From assembly GCA_024811115.1 (NCBI GenBank), contig JAKOGH010000690.1, forward strand, positions 558,001-622,000: DNA of 64,000 nt. Direction: 5' to 3'. Shown here one piece after another: positions 26,001 through 38,003 of the stretch (position 1 is the stretch's first letter; every line of letters begins with the position of its first letter). Below the pieces are notes generated by a model. That model had not been told where the DNA came from and ran no database searches. It saw only the letters and a program-made list of their open reading frames with translations. Source of the stretch: Terana coerulea. Lineage: Eukaryota > Basidiomycota > Agaricomycetes > Polyporales > Phanerochaetaceae. Both the position numbers and the translations under genes were made by a program.

Positions 26001-28524
26001 TGTGACGGACGCCGTAGATGCGCTTGTCGCAACCATCGCAGATGATACCGGCGTGCTGGACACCCTTGCGATCAAACTGCACAATGTCGAAAGTGGACTT
26101 GTCGTTCGGCTTGTCGATTGGGAAGAATGTGTGCTTGATGTCGTGGGCGATGCGCAGCTGCGGGTCGTTCATGCAAGTACTGCAGAGATCGAAGTCGGGG
26201 CAGTCAACGCATTTGTGGCGGACACCGGTGACAGGTTTCTTGCCGCATCCGTCGCAAGTAATGTGCTGATGAACCACGCCAGGGACGGCAGGAGGCGACG
26301 GAAGCGGGACAGCACTGGCAGAAGGCGGGTGAACACGGACGCGGACCATAGGAGGAGAAGGCGGAGGCGGCAGGCTCGGAACCCGGAACCCGTAAGGAAA
26401 CGCGGGAATGGGTGGTGGAGGTGGAGGAACGAACATTGGGACAGGAGGGCGGGAAGTCTCTTGTACCGCCCTATTGGCTGCGCAAGGCGCAGCGAGCTCG
26501 TCCCGATCATCAGATCCAATCCGTCTGTCGCCGACAGCTTGCTCGAAGTCTGCGCGAAGCACACCTAGAGCCGCTTGAACATCATCAATCTGCGTCTTCA
26601 GCCTTTCGCATTCCGCAGTCCATCCGCATGCATGTTCAGTTGCTGACGTGGACGGGCCGGGCGCAGTAGCTGGTGTCGGAGGGAACGACATGGGGCTGGA
26701 GAAGATGATGGGCGGCGGCGGTATGTACGAGGGATGAAGGTGTGTGGAGGCAACGAACGGTGGCGACGGAGAGCGAGACGAAACAGTAGACGCCGTCTCC
26801 ACCGAAACGCGAGGAGCGGCCGAGTGAGTCCATGTACGCTGCGGATACATGGGCAAAGGCGAAGGGCTGCGTCCAAAGCTGGATTGCTCGGAAGCCGTAC
26901 TCGGGGAGTCTGGACGGAATTCGAATGACGTTCGGAGGCGTCAATGCTCGGGCAGTGCGTAGGACAGATTTAGAAGTAGTTGGAGTGCCGTAGAAGCTGA
27001 CAGGTCGAGGAGGAAGAGGTCGGCGAGCATTCAGACGTGACAGCAGCCTTGCGCGGTTTGACTCAACAGGTTCGTCCATGGGCGCTCTGGCGGCTGCAGG
27101 TCTCTCGCTCCAGTTCGCCCAATTGACTTCACTATCTGCCGTACCACTGGAGCCGTCGTCGTCCGATGAATCTGACACAGCACCCAAGTCCGGGTAGCTG
27201 TTGCTTCGGCGCAACAACTCGATACCGAGATCCATCGTGCGCTCGCTTGCCTCATCGAATGTTCGTTCACCATTCCCGGAGGTAGCGTCGGGATGTGCGG
27301 TGGGTACGTTGAATTCGGGGAAAGCAGAGACATACGGGTATGCCGGAGAAGGAGTAGCCGAAGGAGACGTGGAATTGAGACCCACGGGCACCTGTTGCTG
27401 ACCTCGCTCGGAACCGCTCGCCAATTTGTTCAGGAGATCCTTCCAGTATCCGCTATCCCGCTGACCAACCTGTTCATGCGTAGTACCAAAATCGAATGGA
27501 CGAGGGGTTCGGACTGTAGACGCGGTAGAACTGGAACGGATTGGTGATGGTACTCGAATACTATTTGAAGACTGTTGTCCCAACGCCGACGACTGGTTCT
27601 TCAAAGGCCTCACTAGCTTCCTTGAGGCGAACGCTTTGGTCACGCATCCTCGAGATATTCTCTTGGAGTGCGGCCAGACGACTGGAAGGACCGGGTTTCG
27701 TTCCTCGGCGGGAACATTTGGTTCACGTCCTCTTGCAACTGCATCACTGCTTTCAAGTCTGAGAAGGGGTCCGACTCGGAGATGATAGAGCCTCTCGTAG
27801 TAGAGGAATCGTCTGTATTCAATGTGAATATTGGAATATGTGTGTCAACGGTGCCGCTCCCACTCACCTTGGTAATCGTCAGCGTCAATGAGACTGGATC
27901 TGTTGCTGGCGTTCAAGCTGGAAGGCCCAGAGGAGACTTGAGAAGCTATGCGTCCGCGAATACGGTCCAGCATCACCCGACGCTGGCGTTCTGAGGGTCT
28001 GGCCTCATCGTCTTCGAGGCGTATCGTAGAAGTCTCGGACTCAGGGGCCGGGCTTGGCGCCCTAAGAACGTCACCGAAGACAATAGTCTCAGAATCGGTC
28101 ACTGAGCTGCTGTCCTCGAGAACGGACGCCGGCCGGGAGGCATTGCTTGTCGAAGGTCGCTTGTGCGGAGTCTCGTCCATCACGTCGAACTTGATGACCG
28201 CGCCAGGCCACGAACGCCCGACGTACTGCGCGACGTGCTTATCGTACTCTTGGACGTTGTGCACCTCCATTGCAATGAGGATGCGCTGGCCCGGAGCCTT
28301 CGGATTAGGAGAGAATATAAGCTTCGAGATGTAATATGCGTTCGCAATTGGGAAGACTTTGTAGAGCTAGGAGAACGAGAGGCTGCGGTGAGACGGTGGC
28401 GACTGCGCCATGCGACGGGGCGATTGCGTACCTGGCTGAACAGCTGCTCGTACGACGGAAACGAGCCCTCCGAGAAAGTAAACTTGCGGGTTTCCCGCCG
28501 GTACGTCGCTTTGACGGTGAACAT
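23002..28524 (-). CDS. NBR1-like selective autophagy receptor with PB1, six ZZ fingers and FW domain
   Basis: Autophagy cargo receptor. N-terminal PB1 domain: MFTVKATYRRETRKFTFSEG, then after an intron LYKVFPIANAYYISKLIF. A long Ser/Pro-rich linker follows. Then six ZZ zinc fingers, each CxxC...RHKC..C.DFDLC..C: ITCDGCGKKPVTG, GIICDGCDKRIYG, AAICDGCANRVQG, GVACDQCDDTIIG, AVCNLCDSTIRG, ARCNECNSLIRG. Another linker leads to the NBR1 four-Trp (FW) domain: KSWIMRNDGEAEWPEETTLRYVAGD ... GKYVSYWRLHDGTEYFGNSIW. The tail ends with EMEYVVLYDTSSSSEDE, a good LIR (Atg8-binding) candidate (Y-x-x-L with acidic flanks). The reading frame is broken at least twice by one base: in the third ZZ finger (A3 run, 25750-25752) and before the LIR tail (G5 run, 23252-23256), and perhaps three more times in the linker (about 26,930, 27,600, 27,690). 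The intact domains suggest one functional gene with sequence errors. Confidence 0.85.
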
Positions 28525-28711
28525 CCTGCAAAGCCCCGTCGTTGAGCTCGAGGGGGGTGCGGGGAAGAGGTAATTGGTTGCGCGTCTTCCGTCGCCGCCG
28601 CTCCTTATACCAGCGCCGGCACTTGCCTAATACGACTGCGCGCACGTGGTCTGTCCTGGGGATTTTGACGCTTTCCCACCTTTTACAATACTGGCTTTGA
28701 GCTCTACCTCG

Positions 28712-29539
28712 ATGACCTCAAGCATTGACTTTAGCTTGCTCTCTTCAACGAGGTACGACGATGCGCTGCTCAGCATGGACTGGAACACCCGTGTGAACGG
28801 AGGACACCCCTCGCCTTATATGCTGCTACCGTATCATCTCGACAGGCTACTGGCGGCGGCAGAGAACATGGATGGCAATTCGAGTATAAGCTTACGCAAC
28901 AGATACTGTTACAGGAGTGCGAGAAAGCAATACTCAAAGCACGAGAAAGTACTAAAGGTCCTTTGAAAGTACGTCTGAGCTTCATATACAGAATCGCACT
29001 AAGCACAGCGCACATAAGGTGCGAATCTTGCTGTCTGCGGACGGGACCCTTACCGCGTCTGCTGCACCTGCTGTGCCCTTGGATACCCCGGATTTCATCA
29101 TTCCTTTACTAGAAGACGCCAACAGTATCCGCACCATTTACGTCGACACCGAGTCCACGCTATCATCACCTTTCACTAGGACGAAGACTACCCATCGGTC
29201 TACGTACAACGCTGCCCGCGCGCGAGCCAACCTCTCTCCGCTCCCATCACCTTCCGACGCTCACATTGACGTCTTGCTGCACACCCCCAGGGCTTCGTCA
29301 CCGAAACTTCCATCCGCAACATCGCTTTCCGCAGAGGCGACAAGTGGATCACCCCGAGCACCACGTCCGGGTGTCTCCCAGGCGTCATGCGACGGCTGAT
29401 GCTGGAAGAGGGTCGAATGATCGAAGGCGATATCCGCACAGAAGAGCTGCGACCAGGTGAGATTGTTCTTACCATGAACGGCGTGGAGGGTTGTTGCTTG
29501 GGACGGATCGCTTTCCTGTCGGATGGCCGTGCTTCGTAA
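28712..29539 (+). CDS. ABZ2: Class IV aminotransferase fold, aminodeoxychorismate lyase-like
   Basis: PLP enzyme of the branched-chain aminotransferase/ADC-lyase family; the closest known role is release of p-aminobenzoate from aminodeoxychorismate for folate synthesis. Starts MTSSIDFSLLSSTRYDDALLS, typical for the fungal ABZ2-like group, then PYMLLPYHLDRLLAAAE, an intron (about 28,970-29,019), VRILLSADGTLT, YVDTESTLSSPFTRTKTTHRSTYN (Lys region), HIDVLLHTPQGFVTETSIRNIAF and GEIVLTMNGVEGCCLGRI. Two single-base losses break the frame: at the GG of 28870-28871 and at the C run 29284-29288. With each base restored the family motifs run continuously, so I take it as one active gene. Confidence 0.8.
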
Positions 29540-30002
29540 GGTCCAGAGGACACTCTACTGCTTGACTACGTACTATTACTGGGCTGGACCGAGCTCGACG
29601 ACTGACTCACTGTGGAAACTGTATTCGCCACCAATGACATGTTACTGCTCATCATATCAGTGCCCGCAGTGCTTCATTTGATAGAGTGCTCCGCAAATGT
29701 CCCGCTGCTATACGTTCGGCCCACCCAGCCGGAGGAGCTTAAGCGTATCCCCGCCGCTCCATGCCGTGCATACCCCTCATGCTCGTTGCTCAAAACGACG
29801 AGCACACCAGCGGAGGTGTTCTATACCGTCAAAGCCACAACGCCTTCCGCTTTCAGCCACCCCTAACTCGATCATTAATAGGCGTCCGATGCACTGCTCA
29901 CCCCGTTCCGAAAACTCAAGTGCGTCCACACATGTCTTCCGCGCAGCCCTCACCCTCAGTAGTGTTTCTTACTCTTTCTACCAAGTACTTTGACTCTCAG
30001 CC
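29540..30002. other. Intergenic, no gene seen
   Basis: Separates the ABZ2-like gene from the next gene on the same strand. No coding signal apart from short frames. Confidence 0.4.
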
Positions 30003-31413
30003 ATGTCTGCCCACGACATCGCTCGTGACGTCTACAATGCCCTCGTCGCTCCCGCAGCAGACAACACAGGGACAATTCCCCCGCCTTTCGACACTCTCGC
30101 GCAAGCCCACCCGACTACGCCGACAAACCCCTCTTCGCCGGAAAAACGAGGGCCTCTCAGACCTGCTGAACGCCGTCGCTGCTCTGTGTATCTGCGAGCC
30201 GAGGCACCAGCGCGTAGCGGTAGCCCTCGTGCACAAGGCGCACGCCCTCTCGCTGTGTGTCGCGCAGAGCGCAGGAGACTCCGCCGCCAAAATCTCCGGC
30301 GTCGTCCAGGACGTGTGGGCGCTGCTGGTCGAGTTTGCGAGCATCATCGGCGACCCGAATCCACGATCGTCGAAGATGCGGGTGCGGGGGCCACGAGGCA
30401 CAGCGCCGCATCCTTGAGCGGCTCGTCCGACACAACGTCAAGAAGCTCCGCCATCGGGTGCTGGAAGCATTGGGACATTTTCGACGAGGTTTGGAAGTGC
30501 ATACAGACCGGGCAAATCAAGCGTGGGGAGATGTTCAACGACTTCGCTACGGTGGCGGTGGGCTTGGCTGCGTTGAGGCATGCGCTAGTTAATCGGGCCC
30601 ATGCGGATTGGGGCAAGCAGGTTGCACCGCACCTTGGTCGCCTTTACGGGGCGACGCAGAAGCTAATGGCTCGGGGGCAGAAAGAGATGCACATTTTCCT
30701 GAGCCAAATATCTATTCCTCTATACGGTACGTTCCTCCACAATTTATCACGAGGACAATACACATATAATCTTGATAGACTCTTGCGACATTTCTGCCCT
30801 AGTTTGCAAATACTTATCCAAGTGCGTTTCCCTAGTGGACAACGCCAACCTCGTCATGAAGCTGGCTTCGTACCGCATCCACTCCCCTATCTTCAACATA
30901 CCATGTATCAATGTACGCATTGTTCCATGTCGCTCCGAGAGTCATCCTCCTGCCGGCTCACTCTCGCTATGGGAAACCGTGCTGCACGGCCGGTCCCTCT
31001 CAAGCGGAACGGCTGGCGAGGCTCGGGTGCCCTATCACGTCCACCCGGAATGCGCTCTTCTGGAACACTATCATCACCAGCAGTATCACAGGGATGATTC
31101 CGAGCGGACCTCTGAGATACCCTCTCACCCATTAGGCTCATCACACAGCCCCTGCTACGCATGCAGGATGTTCTTCCAGGCGTACGAAGCGTGTCGCCAC
31201 AGCAAACACAGCATGCCAGCGCACTTCCCTGTTCAGCTTCGCCTCGGCTCGCAGGCTGGTCGCTTCCGGTCCACCCAGTCAGGTCTATGGCTTCCGCCGC
31301 GCCTCGGAGACGTGGGTCAAGACGTGGAGGCAGTTTTTGCTGGTCAATTATTGGAGGAGTACCGTCAGTATAGGTCCGCGGTGTACGAGACCCTCAGTTC
31401 CGCGGTTACGTGA
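30003..31413 (+). CDS. Hypothetical protein, probably OTT_1508-like deaminase family
   Basis: A fungal protein of a type that ends in a zinc-deaminase-like motif pair: HPECALLEHYHHQ (His-x-Glu) and SPCYACRMFFQAYE (Pro-Cys-x-x-Cys). This pair is what I recall for the OTT_1508-like deaminases common in agaricomycetes; no enzyme activity is established to my knowledge. The N-terminal part, from MSAHDIARDVYNALV, is helical (NEGLSDLLNAVAALCICEPR..., SGVVQDVWALLVEFASIIGDP) and the middle reads TGQIKRGEMFNDFATVAVG. A missing A in the A5 run at 30142-30146 breaks the frame after SSPEK, and at least one further shift or unseen intron is needed near 30,360-30,420. Family call is tentative. Confidence 0.5.
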
Positions 31414-31887
31414 GGGGACGGGTGAGAACTTGTTGTATTTTCACGATACGGTTCTAGAAACTGTACGTCTTGCAAAACATACGCTATAGAACTCTTGTTG
31501 TGATACATATTTTACCAATCATCCCAGAACGGACCCAAAAGTTGCACTAATGCAATGTTTATCGCTGCTTCGAGAGATTTTCCTGTAGCGCGGGTCGAAA
31601 AATCAGAGACAACGTCTGAGCAGATCGCTCATCTGGACGAAAAAGCTTTACTACGGGCTTCTCGTAGGGAGCTAGTGCGTCGTTTGCTGCACGCTTTGCG
31701 ACGTGAGCTCGAGAATCGCTGCGGTCACACGTATCACTCAACTAGCGCCCGCCATGTCTGACACTGCTTTAATCATGACCACCACTCCAATATGCCAACT
31801 CTTTCGTGACTTCGCGTATCGTCTCTGTGTCCCTGCTGCGAGCCCTTGATCTACCTTCGCAATACTCGACACTATAACACGGAATAA
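31414..31887. other. Intergenic, no gene seen
   Basis: A 68-codon plus-strand frame starting at 31555 with an alternating charged sequence is the only open stretch; it does not join to the next gene and matches nothing known. Confidence 0.35.
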
Positions 31888-33870
31888 ATGGGTGACGTAC
31901 CAGGCAAGGGAGAGGCCTGGATGAACCCTGCTCGAGGGTACCTGCATCCTTTCTGGCCTGGTGATGTCGGCAGGTATTTATACGGGGTTGGGGAGCTGCC
32001 AAGGACTGTACGTATATACCTATGCCTTTTGCCCCTGAGAGTATGTAGTTGATCCTTTCACCTTTGCGTAGCTCAGCGAACTGGCTATGTGCCAGCTTTC
32101 CGCGAAGATCAGACGCACGGATGGCTGGTGGGATAAGCTGCGTGATCCTGCCTCCAGAAATCGCTGGTTCAACAATACCATTGATGTATCGTTTGGTGTA
32201 CGAACTTCTTCCGGACCTGCAGAGACACATCTATCTGGAAACCAAGTGAGTCGATGAATTGACTCAACTGACCAACCCATCGTTGAGACTGACGCAGCGC
32301 GATAGGTCCAATACGCCTTGGATGAGTTGGCCGGCTACGCTGCGCTAAGAGATGAAGACTTTGAATGGTTCGTATCATGCTTCTATTTGCGACAGCTTCC
32401 ACTCAGGCGCACTGAAACACAGCGAAGTCTCTTGCTTCGATCGAATATGGGAGACCTCCATGCCGATTCCTTCAAGTCTATGTCAATCTACTCAACGAAA
32501 CTTGCATCCTTTGCGAAGACCTTCGCTCGACAACATGCAAGCACATGACATCATTGACCCGTATCGCTATCCCTTGGTATACGGCCGAACGCTTGCTCGT
32601 GGACCAGAAGGAACGGTTGAGGTTGCCCGGCCTCCTTCCTTCTCCGAGGAAAACTATACCCTCTCCTCGCGATTTGCTTGCATCCCAGCAATCTTCTCCA
32701 CGTCACCGCCTACCTCTACGCTGCAAGTCACCGCTCGCTCCGTACATTAATGGCATCCCTCCGTCATCACGCGAGCTCCGCAACGACGTCTCCTCGCTCC
32801 TCGCCGCCTCGATTCCGCTCTTCGAACACGTTCTCACCGACTTGCACCGGAGCAACGTCCTGCCGCACCGGATACCCGGCGCATGCCAGTACACGTCGTG
32901 GGACGATCCGCTCACGCCTGAGCATTCGGACGACGAGGACGGCTGGGCGACGTACGAGAAGGAGATGCGGGAGTGGGCGCTGAGTCGGCCGATCTCCTAT
33001 CCCGACGTGCCTGAGGAGGGTTATATCGGTGGGTTGGAGGAGAGGAAACATCGGGCTAGTCTTAGAGGACGGAATGTCAAGGTCATAGTGAAGGTGACAG
33101 ACATTAACCTGGTGAGTCTACTTGGTCTCCGATACTAAGCATCATGCTGACTGCGTGAACGTTGCTCGTTGAAGACTCCAGATAGCCCGAGGTTTGACGG
33201 TACACCCTGGCATGCCGAGGGAATGAAGAACGAGCGCGTTGTGGCATGTTCCGTGGTCTGCATATCCATGGTAAGCACGTCAGCTTCACGCCGCGAGATC
33301 GCTTGACTCAACACCCTGCAGACGAATATAACACCAACCAGCCTGTCCTTCCGCATGCCCGTCCGTTCCCCAGTTTTCCAAGCGCCAGACGACGAAGGCG
33401 CGACCGTCCGCACGTGGGGTCTCAGGCTCGGCGCACCCAGCCACCAGTTCCTCGGGTCAGCGAGCATCCGCGAAGGCCACGCGATCGCGTTCCCGAACAT
33501 ATATCAACATCGTTTCACAAACGCACACCTCGTTGATCCCTCCCAGCCAGGTTCGATGACCCTCGTCAGCTTCTTCCTTGTCGACCCGGAGCTTTCGGGC
33601 GAGGAAGGCGATATTTCAGATCTCGAGGTGTTATCAGCGAACAGGGTACCACCTCAGCAGAGGCAGTGGATCCAGGAGGCGGTGGAGGAGAGCTTGGATC
33701 TACGGGTCCCGGTTGAGATTTTGGAGCGGATTATGGAATATGTTGATAGCGTAATGTCTGAGGACGAAGCGACTGAGCTCGCGAGGCAGATGAAGTGCGA
33801 GCGGGTACAGTTTTGGAGTTTACACAACCAGCGGTGGTTTGGTTTGCCATTCAGCGGAGCTGAGAATTAA
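31888..33870 (+). CDS. DUF4246 family protein
   Basis: Fungal protein family of unknown function. I start it at ATG 31888 (MGDVPGKGEAWMNPARGYLHPF) because this exon ends at a good donor and joins in frame to LSELAMCQLSAKIRRTDGWWDKL, which is typical of the family. Later landmarks: VQYALDELAGYAALRDE, HDIIDPYRYPLVYGRT, APYINGIPPSSREL, NVKVIVKVTDINL, TPWHAEGMKNERVVA and IREGHAIAFPNIYQHR...DPSQPGSMTLVSFFLVDP, ending PFSGAEN. The WHxEG and QHR positions recall the metal triad of Fe(II)/oxoglutarate enzymes, but that is inference. Between about 32,360 and 32,740 the frame must change two or three times by one base, probably sequence errors as elsewhere in this window. Confidence 0.78.
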
Positions 33871-33967
33871 TGATACGTTAACAGATGTGTACCGGCCTGG
33901 TAGTTCTATCATATGATTTGTGGTATAATCTTGGTAATATGAAGACTCGTGCACTGCATACGATTAT

Positions 33968-36366
33968 TTACTTCAGCATCTGTGCCAACACGGCCTTTGA
34001 GTTTGCGAAGTTAGTTTTGGCTGCAAGGAAATCTGTGCAAACATGACATTAGCCCGGTTACGACAATCTATACTGAAGGAGACGAGACATACCATCGGGG
34101 ATGACTGATACGTTATTTCGCATTAGTTGTAATACCACCTGGTTCCTTGGCGTGAACTGTGGCCACGTCGCTAACACAATGGCTCAGCGCAAAGGCTAGC
34201 ATATGGGTAGCAACCACTCACATCCGGGAGTCAAATCGCTCACGAAGTTGATCCACAAATCCAGCATCTGGTTAGCAAAAGCGTCTTCCACCGGGTTCGG
34301 AACAGGCCCAAACAACAGCTCAAGTTCAGACGCGTGCGAAACTACAGAGGACAAGCACAATGTGAGTATCAGCAATCATCCCCATGTCGTCAAACCCACC
34401 TCCAGCCGATCGGTCGTTCCCCGGTATAAACTCCGTGAAGAAATAGCCAAAGAGTGGCTGCGTCGCCGCCGCTTTCGCGAACAGCAGCCGCCTGGCGGCG
34501 AGGAACATGTTGTCGCTGTACCACGCCTCGGCCCTATCGAACAGTGAGTCGCCCGTGTTGAATGGCCCGCCTTGCGACGAGTCGTTCGCGGGGTACAGAT
34601 CTAATATCGTGTTGAACGTGGAGGGCGAGACAGTGGAGGGTTCGATGAGGAGGCCCTTGATGTAGGAAACAAAGGCGGCGTTTTCCTGCTCCGGGGGTGT
34701 AGACAGGTTGCGCACGGCTTGTGCGAACTGCGTACCTTCGTTGAGCTGGATAATGATAGTATTTAGATAACGGTGCACAAGGCGAAAAATGTGAGCGACT
34801 TACGTTCGTTCCCGCGAGAATGGGTACATGCAAGAAGTCTCCGCTGGCAATCTTCTCAGAGGGATGTATGCTGAAAAAGCTCCCTGGAGGGCCAAGTGCA
34901 GGCTGCCACAGTTGTCTATTGATACGTTGGTTTGTGAGTGTATTCGTTACGTTCACGAGTGTCTATAGCAAAGAAGCCTATTTGAGTATTTGCATAGTTT
35001 ACGTGAGGAGAGAGGGTACTGTAAAGGGCACTTCTTTCAGGCAGTTTAACGACGCTAGCCCAGGAGCGCAACCGGTCAAGTTGAGGAGGTTGCTGTATGG
35101 CTCGCCCGGCTCGTCGTATGCCGAGGCCGTAGGTGCTGTCTTGCTATTCCACACAAAACGCTTAGCAGGCATATCAGCGTCGTGCGTTGTGAATGCTTAC
35201 AACGGCCCTGTATTTGAATCCATTATGCCTGCTCGGAAGAGAGACCGGTTTGGGGGAAAGACGATATGCGCCGCAACGCTGCCTGCGCCCGCGGACTGTC
35301 CCCATATTGTCACCTAATGATACAGTCACGCCATCAGAGGTTACATCGCAGCTCTCATGCAAGTTTGATATCGTCACCTTTGCCGGGTCACCGCCGAACG
35401 CTGCAATATTGCTCTGTATAAATTCCAACGCGACGACCTGGTCTTGCAACCCCGCGTTCAAATCCTCTGGAGGTACATGCAAGCTCGCAAGCTAGCGGTA
35501 AACTCAGACTGAGACCAGCCGGAAATTAATTGTCAACTCACGAAGCCGAAGGTGTTGACTCGGTATGCTCTGTGCAAAGCATGTTGAGTTTATGTTGCAT
35601 GCAGAACAGTGGAAGCGGCGCATACACGGAAACAAACACAATGGGTTTGGATATGTTGATGCTCCTGTTGATAATACCTGGAAACGCCTGATCAGACCCG
35701 CATTGGTGCTAGCTGGAGGGTTCGGTTACTGACGAGTTGGGTCGAATGTTGGGTCAGACGTCGCCCTGTGCACACAAAATAGTCAATTAGTACCGTTCAG
35801 TGCATACATGTATAACCTGGTTGCATACCCGTGCATATATGCGCCTCCCTGAATCACACATGAGCCTCAGAAAAATCCAGAATTGATCGGAAGAGTGCTC
35901 ACGTAAAACCAAACTAGCACAGGCAGCTGATCTTTTGCAGTTGTTCCTGACGGCCGCCAAACCTAAGAAAAGAGCTGTTTTGAGTCATCAACATGCATAT
36001 AGCGAACTAGGAACCCACATTCAGCTTCAAACAATCCTCGCCCATAGGAGCACCCAGCGTCGCAGACGGCTCTTGTCCGCAAACATCGCCAAACGTCACT
36101 GCATCCACAATGCCGCCCTTGCTTGGATCTCTGCCCGGTATAATCGGTACGGGACCCTTAAACCGTAAATTCCCCACTGGAGGTTCCGCGAATGGAATGC
36201 CTAGCCATCTGTCGGTTCTGTTCGTAGAGGCTGTGGTGCCTCGGAATGTCCCAGAGGTGAGATCAACCACAAGAGATAAGGGTGACGAAGAGATAGCCGA
36301 CGCGTGAATCAACGTTGGCAAAGCGAAGCCGGAGAGCAGGATGGCGAACGCGCAAATTGGAGTCAT
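33968..36366 (-). CDS. Secreted type-B carboxylesterase/lipase (copy 2)
   Basis: Paralog of the esterase at 1271-3624, with the same domain order and nearly the same intron positions. Signal peptide [19 protein letters not shown], then [31 protein letters not shown] across an intron, [38 protein letters not shown], the nucleophile motif [18 protein letters not shown], and the His in [13 protein letters not shown]. Ends [21 protein letters not shown] then TAA at 33968. One intron shows a repeated GTGACGATAT/GTGACAATAT at its two ends; the splice that keeps [12 protein letters not shown] is the one used here. The frame is intact. Extracellular ester hydrolysis is likely; substrate unknown. Confidence 0.92.
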
Positions 36367-37108
36367 GGTGGGTGATCTGGAACGGAGGATTGCCTCGCGC
36401 GCATCTCTCCTCGAGAATCAGTTCATATATCCCTTCTGTAAAACCGCGCGCATAGCCCAACACGATGCATGGCCACCTCCGTCTGTATGCGCGGTAACTT
36501 CTTCACTGCACATCAGGGACGGCTAGCCGTTTCCACGCATGGGCTAGTCACGAGAACTAAACCTAGTAGAGAGTGTGAGGACTAGACGACATATCGAGAA
36601 GAATACACACCTCAGCGCATCCGTCCATTCGTTCGTGAAGATGCCGTGAGAAGTTCCGAGGTAATCTACCATGCAGAAGTCCATGGCCATGCGAAGTTTG
36701 AGAAGTTCGGAACCAGTAGACCTGCTGCATCCGTATACCAGTTCGGCGGTCTAATCCCACAGCCCAGCAATCGAATATAAAAATCCTGCTCGATATTCAA
36801 GCCGCTCCCCCTCATTATGGAACGTGAAAAGGAGGCGGAGTCAGTTGAAGTGCGCACGTGCGAATTTGAGATGAAAAAGCGAAGTAGGCTCCAGGCCAGC
36901 TCTCCGGCGCCCACGAGCGAGCCAATCATGCGAGGCGCCCGGGGCCCCGATGACATGACGCGATCAGGATCGGGCTAAACACTACGACGCTCCGCGTTGA
37001 GAAGAGCCAACGTGCATCCATCTTTACCGTCTACCTTCATCATCTCCAGTCTCTGTCAAACCCCAGCACTTCAGTCCTCAGTTTATACATACTACCGCTG
37101 AAGCGAAC
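36367..37108. other. Intergenic between divergent esterase 2 and PIN1
   Basis: Should contain both promoters. A minus-strand stretch at about 36,600-36,690 encodes MDFCMVDYLGTSHGIFTNEW before a possible donor, but nothing downstream supports a gene. Confidence 0.4.
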
Positions 37109-37773
37109 ATGGTACAATTCCATAGCATAACAGTAATCAATGAGAAATACTGACGCTTCATATTTCGATAGAGTCTCCCGTACGAAATCCGCATGTCCAG
37201 CTCGCGCGGCGTGCCCTATTTCTTCAACACCGAAACGGAACAGTCAACTTGGGAGCCTCCCGCAGGTCTCTCGCAGGAGCAACTCAGCTCCCTGCCTGGT
37301 GCCCAGTACCTCAACGGTGGAGGCGGAAAGGTCAAGGCGAGCCATCTGCTCGTGAAGCACAAGGACAGCCGGCGGCCGAGCAGCTGGAAGGAGGTGCGCG
37401 GTACACTCTAGTTCTGTCAGATTACATCTAACTGTTGATTCCGTGTCGTAGGCGAACATCACCAGGTCCAAGGAGGAAGCAATTGAGATCTTGAAGGGAT
37501 ACCAGGCTCAGATCAACGGTGACCCGGCCAAGTTCGCTGAGCTCGCGTCTGTGCACTCAGATTGCTCGTCTGCGAAGAACGGGGAGATCTCGGACCGTTT
37601 GGCAGAGTACGTCCATATCAAGAATTAAGATAGTGACAGACCAAGTCTCACGTTTCAAACAGGGGCAGATGCAGAAGCCTTTCGAGGATGCCACCTACGC
37701 ACTGAAGGTCGGCGCGATGAGCGACATAATCAGCACGGAAAGTGGCGTGCACATTATCCTTCGTACTGCATGA
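37109..37773 (+). CDS. ESS1: Peptidyl-prolyl cis-trans isomerase Pin1/Ess1
   Basis: Nuclear isomerase acting on phospho-Ser/Thr-Pro bonds, for example in the RNA polymerase II tail. WW domain: [28 protein letters not shown]; parvulin domain: [67 protein letters not shown]. The first coding exon is only the ATG (37109-37111): removing the intron 37112-37171 gives [14 protein letters not shown], as expected for the family. The G4 run at 37581-37584 lacks one base; restoring it turns GEISDRLAE into the family sequence [11 protein letters not shown] across the last intron. Small single-domain enzyme of the usual length. Confidence 0.9.
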
Positions 37774-38003
37774 TTACGGCAACTGGAACAGACTTAATGT
37801 CGAAAGTGTATCAGTATCAGTGGACGAATATCAACAAATCAATTCATACAGGTCTACGCATAATAAAGACACGGGATAGCCTAGATCAAGTCTACATACA
37901 TTTACATTCAAGGTCAAAAGGTCCGTAGCCGATACGGTTATCCTGTCGAGTCAGAGTACACCAGGCAGACGCCTAAAGTCCAATATCCACGTCGAGATGC
38001 AGC

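Noticed and set aside
31555..31761. 68-codon charged frame before the DUF4246 gene
   Set aside because: Does not splice to the DUF4246 exons and has no recognisable motif.
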